Origin: SIG440 sp045591095
Lineage (GTDB): Bacteria; Bacillota; Clostridia; Monoglobales; Monoglobaceae
NCBI GenBank assembly: GCA_045591095.1
Contig: JAZNSF010000038.1
Coordinates: 1 to 6,578 of the forward strand
DNA length: 6,578 nucleotides
Direction: 5' to 3'
The notes under the pieces were generated by a model that had not been told where the DNA came from, did not search any database, and saw only the letters and a list, made by a program, of their open reading frames with translations. The position numbers were made by a program, and so were the translations under genes. Positions 1-5,483 of the stretch are shown in pieces (position 1 is the stretch's first letter; each line of letters starts with the position of its first letter).

Positions 1-6
1 GGTTTG

Positions 7-14
7 TTCCTTCT
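7..14 (-). promoter_or_regulatory. Ribosome binding site of a leftward gene starting beyond the window
   Basis: The minus strand reads AGAAGGAA here, followed by six bases to the window edge, so a start codon is expected within the next one to three bases outside. The site lies about 40 bases downstream of the leftward promoter at 60-88. An alternative start is the ATG at 22-20 (minus), which would give MLLEGTN before the edge, but it has only a weak GGGG-type site upstream. The product cannot be identified. Confidence 0.5.
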
Positions 15-59
15 AAAAGCATCTCAACACCCCATTAGTACGCCGTTTTCTATACTTTT

Positions 60-88
60 ATTATACCACATTTTACTTACTTTTTAAA
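60..88 (-). promoter_or_regulatory. Leftward sigma-A-type promoter with extended -10
   Basis: On the minus strand a perfect TATAAT lies at 65-60, preceded by TGG, which gives the extended -10 form TGNTATAAT. A TTTAAA -35 (4 of 6 consensus matches) lies at 88-83 with a 17-base spacer. Transcription would start near position 53 and run off the left edge, with a leader of roughly 50 bases before the AGAAGGAA site. The promoter sits just past the terminators of the SLH gene at 186-2009, so the gene to the left, though on the same strand, appears to be a separate transcription unit. Confidence 0.6.
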
Positions 89-98
89 GACTTTTTGC

Positions 99-137
99 AA
101 AAAAAATGACCACCGACATTTGACTTTGTCAGTGGTC
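99..137 (-). terminator. Intrinsic terminator of the leftward SLH gene
   Basis: Reading the minus strand, GACCACTGAC (137-128) pairs with GTCGGTGGTC (117-108) as a 10-bp stem with one G-U pair and a 10-base loop. One base later comes a run of eight T (106-99). It lies about 50 bases past the TAA of the minus-strand gene ending at 186 and before the leftward promoter at 60-88, so it should close that transcription unit. Confidence 0.8.
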
Positions 138-138
138 T

Positions 139-174
139 GACTGCTGAAAACTTTTGTTTTCAGCAGTCTTTTTT
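139..174 (+). terminator. Perfect 13-bp hairpin with a plus-strand U-tract
   Basis: GACTGCTGAAAAC (139-151) and GTTTTCAGCAGTC (156-168) form a perfect 13-bp stem with a four-base loop, followed on the plus strand by six T (169-174). It therefore has the form of an intrinsic terminator for rightward transcripts, which would otherwise run antisense into the SLH gene. A leftward transcript also folds this hairpin, but no U-run follows it in that direction; the U8 comes only after the next hairpin at 108-137. The two together form a compact two-way block. Orientation is inferred only from the position of the T-run. Confidence 0.6.
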
Positions 175-185
175 AGCTAAATCAT

Positions 186-2009
186 TTACTGAAGAACTAT
201 TACACTTGCTTCAAATACGCCTGAAGAGCTTGAGCCTGTAACTGATGCCGAGCGGTTCTTTTCTACATTCTTAAGGAGAATGGTACGGCCTGTAGCGCTG
301 TCTATTATCTTTGCGTTGCTGTTTACATAGATATCATATTCAACTCCGCCATCTTCAACTATCATAAGGCCATAGGTTGCGTTAACATTCTTAACGATAC
401 CATTGACCTGAGATTTTTGAACAGTGCTTGCAGCTTCAATTCTTACAATCTCGTGACTTTCAAGCTTGATATCGATATCTGTTCCCGGGCGAAGGTCATA
501 AACAGTTGCGTTTTCAAACGAATCAACCAAAACCTTTACGCTTTTGTTAACTTTATACTCTTTAACTTCGCCATCTGCTTCAATTCCAATCGTTGTGCCT
601 TTTGTGCTGTGAGTGATGTAGTCAATCCGGCCTGCATTTGTCTTGGTTTTGCTGCTTGCCTGAATTTTTGTAACCTTTCCGTAAGTCATACGAAGTGAAA
701 CCGAATCGCCGGTTACAAGATCACTTACAGAAGCAGATAAGCTGTTTCTGGAAACCTGAACTTCCTCTGCCGATACCTCATATTCTTGAACATTTCCGTC
801 ATTGTCCTCTACTTCAAGAACAGTAAAGTCACCCGAAACGTCAACCGACAAAAGTGTTCCGTAAGCGGTTGTAGTCTTGTCTATAACGTCAAGGCTTGTA
901 ACAAGGCCGCCTTCGATTGTAAGTGCAACATAGTCATTTGCCTTTACCCTCGAGAAGAGGTCAATCGCGCCGCTTACTCTTATTTTCGCGCCATCCGCAA
1001 GTATGTAGGTTTCTTTCTTTGAGCTGTCGTTGGCATCTGCAATTACAACAGACTGTGTACCTGCCGAATCCTTGGTCGACGCAACCAAGCCATAGATTAC
1101 AGTGTCTTCGATAGCTGCCTGATTTTCGATTAACGCAACCTTACCTGCAATATGTGTAACTTTTACATTAAGACCTTTCTTCATCTTAGAAAGTTCAACA
1201 TCTGAACCATTAATTTTGTACTTTGTAGCGGGAGTTACTTCTTCCACTATATCAGTACCGTCAATCTTGATTGTTATTGTTTCGTTGAATGTGTCAGTTG
1301 CAACAACTGTGCCTGTCTGGCTTGAAAGGTCAATTACATCAATAAGTGTGCAAAGCATCTTTGCCATCTGCGAACGTGTAACATTTGTATTGGGAGAGAA
1401 CATCGGCTGACCGTCTTCGTTGTTGCCCATACCCTGCATGATGCCCTGTTCCTTTACATATTCAACATATGCTCTTGCAGAATCAGGAATTGATACCGTG
1501 TCTGCATATGATGAGGAAACAAATGCGTTCTCTTTAACCTCTTCTTCAGCTCCAAGAAGCTTGGTAAGGAGTACGGCTGCCTCGTATCTTTTGAGGGCTG
1601 CATTCTTGTTTGAAGAAGAGATATATGTACTTAACTCGTCCTCTTTTAAAACACCCGCATAAAGAAGGAAAGAAACCTCTTTTTTGTAATTGGTGTCATA
1701 TTTTGCTAAAGCAGATGAAAACTCATTAAGCGCAAACTCAACTGAATCTGCAAAAATATCATCATTTACGCCAATCATTCGGGAAAGAAGAATTAAAGCT
1801 TCAGTCTTTGAGATACTGTTGTTGGGCTTGAATGTACCGTCCTCGTAGCCCTTAATGTAACCCTTCTCACTCATCTCGGTAATATAAGGCTTTGCCCACG
1901 AAACTGTCGGGTCATTTTCTACATCAGAAAAGCTTGCTGCCATAACCGAAACTGTAGAAAACAGCATTAGCATAGCCAGAACCAGGCTCAAAAATTTTTT
2001 GTTGAACAT
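186..2009 (-). CDS. Secreted SLH-domain surface protein with five tandem beta repeats
   Basis: This 607-residue protein starts with a Sec signal peptide: MFNKK, a hydrophobic core at about 6-22, and probable cleavage after Ala24 or Ala25 (VMAA). SLH domains follow directly. The first (about 27-79) has the FSDV start, a GYIKGYEDGTFKPNNSISKTEA core and an SRMIG end. The second (about 80-155) is degenerate. The third (about 164-228) carries a VTRSQMAK motif. SLH triplets bind secondary cell wall polymer, so the protein is probably anchored noncovalently to the peptidoglycan envelope. Residues 232-607 are five beta-rich repeats of about 70 residues, with no catalytic motif that I recognise. The start is set by an AAAGGGGG site seven bases upstream. 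The gene is monocistronic, with its own promoter and terminator, and is divergent from a second SLH gene. The role is likely structural or S-layer related, but the specific function is unknown. Confidence 0.93.
   Translation of the reverse strand: MFNKKFLSLVLAMLMLFSTVSVMAASFSDVENDPTVSWAKPYITEMSEKGYIKGYEDGTFKPNNSISKTEALILLSRMIGVNDDIFADSVEFALNEFSSALAKYDTNYKKEVSFLLYAGVLKEDELSTYISSSNKNAALKRYEAAVLLTKLLGAEEEVKENAFVSSSYADTVSIPDSARAYVEYVKEQGIMQGMGNNEDGQPMFSPNTNVTRSQMAKMLCTLIDVIDLSSQTGTVVATDTFNETITIKIDGTDIVEEVTPATKYKINGSDVELSKMKKGLNVKVTHIAGKVALIENQAAIEDTVIYGLVASTKDSAGTQSVVIADANDSSKKETYILADGAKIRVSGAIDLFSRVKANDYVALTIEGGLVTSLDVIDKTTTAYGTLLSVDVSGDFTVLEVEDNDGNVQEYEVSAEEVQVSRNSLSASVSDLVTGDSVSLRMTYGKVTKIQASSKTKTNAGRIDYITHSTKGTTIGIEADGEVKEYKVNKSVKVLVDSFENATVYDLRPGTDIDIKLESHEIVRIEAASTVQKSQVNGIVKNVNATYGLMIVEDGGVEYDIYVNSNAKIIDSATGRTILLKNVEKNRSASVTGSSSSGVFEASVIVLQ
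189..1316 (-). repeat. Five tandem ~70-residue protein repeats in the SLH protein
   Basis: Residues 232-607 divide into five units starting near residues 232, 304, 381, 456 and 534. Each unit opens with a small-Gly-hydrophobic pattern (TGTVVA, IYGLVA, AYGTLL, NAGRID, VNGIVK). A beta hairpin follows, then an EY-V or similar segment, a stretch resembling L-x-x-G-D-x-V, and a closing strand such as KVTKIQA or EIVRIEA. Conservation is in pattern rather than identity, and I see no DNA-level repeat, so the duplications are old. The boundaries were judged by eye. Confidence 0.55.
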
Positions 2010-2016
2010 ATTTGTT

Positions 2017-2024
2017 CCCCCTTT
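2017..2024 (-). promoter_or_regulatory. Ribosome binding site of the leftward SLH gene
   Basis: The minus strand reads AAAGGGGG, followed by seven bases (AACAAAT) and the ATG at 2009-2007. This supports the chosen start, which also gives a normal signal peptide. Confidence 0.8.
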
Positions 2025-2065
2025 TGTATGTTTTCAAAATAAAAACAATTAATACTTATGATATC

Positions 2066-2094
2066 ATTTTAACACATAAATAAATATATTTCAA
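2066..2094 (-). promoter_or_regulatory. Promoter of the leftward SLH gene
   Basis: On the minus strand a -35 TTGAAA (2094-2089) and a -10 TAAAAT (2071-2066) are separated by exactly 17 bases. The -10 is preceded by TGT, the extended form. The predicted start of transcription near 2059 gives a leader of about 50 bases before the ATG. Both hexamers match consensus at five of six positions. Confidence 0.7.
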
Positions 2095-2230
2095 CTATAT
2101 TTTGTAAATTTTTTTCACAAAAACGTAATATATTGTGTATTGTAATTTTTTTGCAGTAAATCCAAAAAGTTAAAGTTGTATTTTTTTCTGGTCTACACAC
2201 AATAAATCCGAAGCATTTTCAATTTTAAAA
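2095..2230 (+). other. AT-rich upstream region of the rightward SLH gene
   Basis: This stretch must contain the promoter of the 957-residue SLH gene, but no site is convincing. One candidate is TTGTAA (2102-2107), an 18-base spacer and TAATAT (2126-2131). A second is TTGTAT (2176-2181), a 16-base spacer and CACAAT (2198-2203). The first would give a leader of about 105 bases, the second about 35. ATTGTGT near 2132 and ACACAAT near 2197 are complementary heptamers, and TAAATCC occurs twice (2157 and 2203). Both could be chance in sequence this AT-rich. I see no riboswitch or small gene here. Confidence 0.3.
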
Positions 2231-2236
2231 AGGAGG
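2231..2236 (+). promoter_or_regulatory. Ribosome binding site of the rightward SLH gene
   Basis: A perfect AGGAGG, preceded by AAAA, sits seven bases before the ATG at 2244. This fixes the start and predicts strong translation. Confidence 0.9.
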
Positions 2237-2243
2237 AATAAAA

Positions 2244-5117
2244 ATGTCAAAAAGATTTATTGCACTGTGCCTTTCAGTTATCTTTCTGCTTGGCGCAGGC
2301 GTAAATGTTTTTGCCGCACAAACCGAAGCTGTCCCGGTATCGGGTGAAAGCGCTTCGGATTTAGGCGGTAATGGGGCAGATGGAAATACTACTGCTCCAA
2401 AAACAAGTAACCAAACTACTGACACAAAAAATGCTGATATGTCGGTAGTTCCAAGAGCAACCAAAACTATTGACAATAGCCAGGCAATAGTTGAAGAAAA
2501 CCGTACAAAGAATAACTCAATGATGGAGCATAATCTTTATGAGGGCAGAGGACTTTCACGTTATAGTTCGAAAAGAGTCGCACTTGCTCCTGACATCGCT
2601 GACACAAAATATGCCGAAGCTGCACGAATTTTGGGTGCACTTGGTATAATGGTAGGCGATGCCGAAACCGGCGCTTTTCGTCCCAACGACAATATTTTGC
2701 GTTCGGAAATGTCAAAAGTAGCAGTATACTCGGTAGGTCTTGAAGAAGTGGCAAAAAGTGCTACGCACCAGACAAGATTCCCTGACGTAGTTTCAAACCA
2801 CTGGGCAAACGGTCCTATCAATGTAGCAGACCAGCAGGGAATGGTAGTTGGTGACGATGTAGGAACATTCCGTCCCGATGACCCTGTACTTTTCCAGGAA
2901 GCCGTAACAATAATGGTTCGTGCTCTTGGTTACGAGCCTATGGCGTCAACCAGAGGCGGATACCCGACCGGATATATGGTGGTAGCATCTGACAACCAGA
3001 TGCTAAAAGGTATCACTGCGACAGCAAATGCCCCTGCAACACGTGGCGACGTTGCTCAGCTTGTATTTAACAGTTTGACAGTTAACCTTATGGAACAGAC
3101 AGGCTTTGGCTCTAACGCAAGCTACGAAGTTGTTGATAAAACCTTACTTTATGACAGACTTAACGTAGAAAAGGCATACGGTCAAATTACAGGCACACCC
3201 GAAACAACCCTTACAGGCGGCAGCACAACTGCAGAAGACAAAATAACCATAAACGACAAAACCTTTGGCGAGGGCGACACAATGGCAAGCCAGCTTCTTG
3301 GCTACAATGTGGTTTATTATGCCCGCATAAACAAAACAACCGATGAAAAAACACTGATTGCAGTAATCCCTCAGGACAACAAAAACAATGTCCTCGAAAT
3401 TGCGGCAGGTGATATTGTTTCGATAACAGGTGATGCCGATACCAATAAGACTATCAGCTACTGGAGAAATTCAGGAAGCGATTCTTCGGCAAAAACTGCA
3501 TCAATCGTAGCAAAACCCACATTTATCTACAACGGTAAGTACGCAGAAACACTCACAAACGAACAGCTCAAGCCCGCGACAGGAAACCTTATTCTTTTAG
3601 ACACCGACACAAATAATGTATATGACATTGTATTTGTAAACCACTTCACAAACCTTGTAGTCGAAAGTGTTTCAAGCGCAACGGGCAGAGTAACCGACAA
3701 ATATAACAATGGCTCGCTCCTTCTTGACCCTGAAAGCACTACCGTGAAATATGTTCTTCTTAAAGACGGCATGGAAATCCAGCCTACAGACCTTCAGGAA
3801 TGGAATGTAATTTCATATACAATAAGTACTGACAAACAGCTTATAAAGGCTTATGTTTCGACCGAAAGTGTACTTGGTACAGTAACACAGACTTCCAAGG
3901 ACGGATTTAAGATTGACAATTCTGAAAAGACCTATAAAAAGGCCAGCAATTATCCCGAAGAAATCGCTCTTCGTGACAAGGGCAGATTCTATCTTGATAT
4001 AGAAGGCAACGTTGCGGCTGTTGACAAAACAGCAATCACAACAGGTACAGCTATCCGCGGCACTTATGGATACCTTGTGGGCGCTGCAAAGGAAGGTACT
4101 TTTGAAGACGTAATAAGATTTAAGATATTTACTGCAAATTCGGCAACCGAAATCATTGAGGGTGCATCAAAAATCCGTCTTAATGACAAGTACGGACTTA
4201 CTCCCGACGAAGTTTTGGCTGCATTTGGTAAGGATGGGGTAGTAACTCCTCAGCTTATCACCTATGAGCTAAACTCTCAAGGAAAGCTTACAGGCCTTGA
4301 TATTGCAGTTGACAAAACAGCAACAGGCGCTCCTAACAAGGGCGTGTTCACCAAAAATATCTCAGCCGCAGAGCAAGTCTATAAGAGTGCATCTCAGACT
4401 TTAGGTGATGTAAAGGTAACCGCAGACACCATTATATTTGATATCCCCAGCGACGCAGGCACAGATACAACAAGATATGCAGTAAGAACAATGTCTATGT
4501 TCTCTAACAACACACCTTATGACATTGTAGTATATGACCTTCAGGAGGACTTCTCGGCAAGAGCGATTATCGTAACAAATACCACAGGCATAACCGAAGC
4601 AACATCACCGATTGTTTTGGTAGACGAAATTGCAGAAGGCCAGAACGAAAACTATGATGCCGTTGATATTATCTATGGTATCGAAAACGGAAATCGTGTA
4701 GAGCTTATGTCAAGCGACAAGAGCGTATTTATAAAGAGCGGCGATACTAAGCTGGCGCAGGGCGATATATTCCAGTACAGCACAAACGCCAAGGGTGAGG
4801 TTGACAAAATCACCGTACTCTTTGATGCAAATGCAAAGACAACCGAGTTTAGCAAAACAGTTGCAACAGATTTAGTTACTGTTTATGGTAAGGTAACAAA
4901 GAAATTCTCGGATTCTGTAAACGTATCGGTAAACGGTGAAGTTAAAAATTACTCGACAAAAGACGTGCTTGTATACGAATATAACTCGGACCGCAAAAAT
5001 AACAATGTAACAGTTGTTACTTCAGGTGATATTGAGGTATTTGAAGAAGGTAATGAAGTTCGCCTCTTTATCAAGATAAGCGAAGACAAGCCAACCGAAA
5101 TGGTAATCGTAAGATAG
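2244..5117 (+). CDS. Large secreted SLH-domain surface protein
   Basis: This 957-residue protein has a Sec signal peptide (MSKR, hydrophobic core about 5-22, probable cleavage after Ala24 or Ala25). A Ser/Thr/Asn/Gly-rich, low-complexity linker follows to about residue 110. Three SLH units come next. The first, about 118-168, has ADTKYAEAARILGALGIMVG and FRPND. The second, about 178-230, has FPDVVSNHWANGPI, GTFRPDDP and VRALGYEP. The third, about 236-283, is degenerate but keeps ATRGDVAQ. SLH units bind secondary cell wall polymer. The remaining 670 residues are beta-rich and I recognise no enzyme motif. Segments at about 540-596, 806-862 and 879-957 resemble the repeats of the divergent SLH protein (VLGTVTQ, VYGKVTK openings), which suggests common descent. 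A surface-layer or envelope-structural role is inferred. No lipobox or sortase motif is present. It could also be a displayed adhesin, but nothing shows this. Confidence 0.93.
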   Translation: MSKRFIALCLSVIFLLGAGVNVFAAQTEAVPVSGESASDLGGNGADGNTTAPKTSNQTTDTKNADMSVVPRATKTIDNSQAIVEENRTKNNSMMEHNLYEGRGLSRYSSKRVALAPDIADTKYAEAARILGALGIMVGDAETGAFRPNDNILRSEMSKVAVYSVGLEEVAKSATHQTRFPDVVSNHWANGPINVADQQGMVVGDDVGTFRPDDPVLFQEAVTIMVRALGYEPMASTRGGYPTGYMVVASDNQMLKGITATANAPATRGDVAQLVFNSLTVNLMEQTGFGSNASYEVVDKTLLYDRLNVEKAYGQITGTPETTLTGGSTTAEDKITINDKTFGEGDTMASQLLGYNVVYYARINKTTDEKTLIAVIPQDNKNNVLEIAAGDIVSITGDADTNKTISYWRNSGSDSSAKTASIVAKPTFIYNGKYAETLTNEQLKPATGNLILLDTDTNNVYDIVFVNHFTNLVVESVSSATGRVTDKYNNGSLLLDPESTTVKYVLLKDGMEIQPTDLQEWNVISYTISTDKQLIKAYVSTESVLGTVTQTSKDGFKIDNSEKTYKKASNYPEEIALRDKGRFYLDIEGNVAAVDKTAITTGTAIRGTYGYLVGAAKEGTFEDVIRFKIFTANSATEIIEGASKIRLNDKYGLTPDEVLAAFGKDGVVTPQLITYELNSQGKLTGLDIAVDKTATGAPNKGVFTKNISAAEQVYKSASQTLGDVKVTADTIIFDIPSDAGTDTTRYAVRTMSMFSNNTPYDIVVYDLQEDFSARAIIVTNTTGITEATSPIVLVDEIAEGQNENYDAVDIIYGIENGNRVELMSSDKSVFIKSGDTKLAQGDIFQYSTNAKGEVDKITVLFDANAKTTEFSKTVATDLVTVYGKVTKKFSDSVNVSVNGEVKNYSTKDVLVYEYNSDRKNNNVTVVTSGDIEVFEEGNEVRLFIKISEDKPTEMVIVR

Positions 5118-5133
5118 TTTTTAGCTTTAAAAA

Positions 5134-5161
5134 AGTGGAATGTAAGCACTTACATTCCACT
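5134..5161. repeat. Perfect 13-bp inverted repeat between the SLH gene and the aro leader
   Basis: AGTGGAATGTAAG (5134-5146) and CTTACATTCCACT (5149-5161) are exact complements separated by CA. As RNA this is a 12-bp stem with a four-base loop, 16 bases past the SLH stop codon. On the plus strand no U-run follows; instead a run of six A precedes it (5129-5134). On the minus strand it is followed by six T. It may define the 3' end of the SLH transcript, stop leftward antisense transcription, or be a DNA operator 37 bases upstream of the aro -35. The sequence does not decide among these. Confidence 0.7.
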
Positions 5162-5198
5162 ACATATCCTAAAAGACAAAAAAATTTGCGTTTACCCC

Positions 5199-5227
5199 TT
5201 GACAAACATTTTCGAGAGGAGTAAAAT
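5199..5227 (+). promoter_or_regulatory. Strong promoter of the aro operon
   Basis: A perfect -35 TTGACA (5199-5204), a 17-base spacer and a -10 TAAAAT (5222-5227, five of six matches) form the best promoter in the window. Transcription should start near 5234, about 28 bases before the leader peptide ATG and 250 bases before aroF. A near-consensus, apparently constitutive promoter fits a unit whose regulation lies downstream, in the leader. Confidence 0.85.
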
Positions 5228-5246
5228 GTAGCTTAATTAAGAACCG

Positions 5247-5253
5247 AAAGGGA
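5247..5253 (+). promoter_or_regulatory. Ribosome binding site of the Phe/Tyr leader peptide
   Basis: AAAGGGA lies with its last G nine bases before the ATG at 5262. It shows that the short leader frame is likely to be translated rather than being a chance reading frame. Confidence 0.7.
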
Positions 5254-5261
5254 TTAGAATT

Positions 5262-5381
5262 ATGAAACTGACAAGTTTAATAAACCAGACAGTTAAATAT
5301 TTCTTTTACTTTATCAGCCTTAGCTTTTACTTTAGCTACGGTTATTTCTTTATGCCGAAAAATTCAAGTATAATGAGCTGA
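5262..5381 (+). CDS. Phe/Tyr-rich attenuator leader peptide (39 aa)
   Basis: This short frame begins with MKLTSLINQTVK, then runs through YFFYFISLSFYFSYGYFF at residues 13-30, and ends MPKNSSIMS with TGA. Seven Phe and five Tyr codons occur among 18, with no Trp and no further Phe or Tyr afterwards. It has its own ribosome binding site and lies directly behind the strong promoter. The last Phe codon ends 16 bases before the antiterminator arm at 5368, and the stop codon overlaps that arm. By analogy with the pheA and trp leaders of enterobacteria, the peptide itself probably has no function: its translation measures charged tRNA-Phe and tRNA-Tyr. When these are scarce the ribosome stalls at codons 13-30 and the downstream enzyme is expressed. 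The coding frame and composition are seen directly; the mechanism is inferred. Confidence 0.88.
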   Translation: MKLTSLINQTVKYFFYFISLSFYFSYGYFFMPKNSSIMS

Positions 5382-5438
5382 TTTATATTCTGTACGTTTG
5401 GAAGTTTAAATCTTGTAAATTATGAGAGCTCGTTATAC
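5334..5438 (+). promoter_or_regulatory. Antiterminator and protector structures of the aroF attenuator
   Basis: GTATAATGAGCT (5368-5379) pairs with AGCTCGTTATAC (5427-5438) along 12 consecutive base pairs, with one G-U. The second arm includes six of the nine bases of the terminator's 5' arm, so antiterminator and terminator exclude each other. The first arm overlaps the leader stop codon. A ribosome that finishes the peptide covers this arm and lets the terminator form; a ribosome stalled on Phe or Tyr codons leaves it free. A weaker protector pairing is available between AGCT..TTAT (5334-5345) and ATAA..AGCT (5370-5379), and a 6-bp alternative is ATCAGC (5313-5318) with GCTGAT (5377-5382). 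Either would sequester the first arm when the leader is not translated. Pairings were found by eye, without energy calculation. Confidence 0.8.
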
Positions 5439-5465
5439 AAACGGGCTCTCTTTTATTTTATTCTT
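5424..5465 (+). terminator. Attenuator terminator upstream of aroF
   Basis: GAGAGCTCG (5424-5432) pairs with CGGGCTCTC (5442-5450) as a 9-bp stem with one G-U and a nine-base loop. TTTTATTTTATTC follows immediately. It ends just before the aroF ribosome binding site, more than 200 bases after the promoter and with no gene other than the leader peptide in between. It is therefore a conditional terminator inside the leader rather than the end of an upstream unit. Confidence 0.92.
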
Positions 5466-5466
5466 T

Positions 5467-5472
5467 AAGGAG
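5467..5472 (+). promoter_or_regulatory. Ribosome binding site of aroF
   Basis: AAGGAG lies immediately after the attenuator U-tract, with 11 bases to the ATG at 5484. The spacing is slightly long but acceptable. It supports the ATG at 5484 as the start. Confidence 0.7.
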
Positions 5473-5483
5473 AGCGATAAAAA

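Noticed and set aside
1..22. Partial minus-strand gene starting at ATG 22-20
   Set aside because: Only seven codons are visible, and a much better ribosome binding site (AGAAGGAA at 14-7) lies inside that frame and points to a start just outside the window.
417..1662. Plus-strand frames of 60-93 codons inside the 607-residue SLH gene
   Set aside because: They are antisense to a continuous coding region with signal peptide and SLH domains, and their predicted proteins are low in recognisable structure and rich in Cys and Ser, as expected for antisense frames.
2225..2821. Minus-strand frames of 83-95 codons over the start of the 957-residue SLH gene
   Set aside because: They overlap the signal peptide, linker and first SLH unit of the real gene, mutually overlap in different frames, and lack ribosome binding sites that I can see.
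5134..5161. Ordinary rightward intrinsic terminator of the 957-residue SLH gene
   Set aside because: The stem is perfect, but ACATATCC follows on the plus strand instead of a U-run, so it is listed as an inverted repeat of uncertain role.
5228..5483. T-box riboswitch controlling aroF
   Set aside because: A T-box is the usual expectation for a Firmicutes amino acid operon, but the leader is short and I find no T-box consensus (AGGGTGGNACCGCG-like) before the terminator. The antiterminator instead pairs with the end of a short coding frame.
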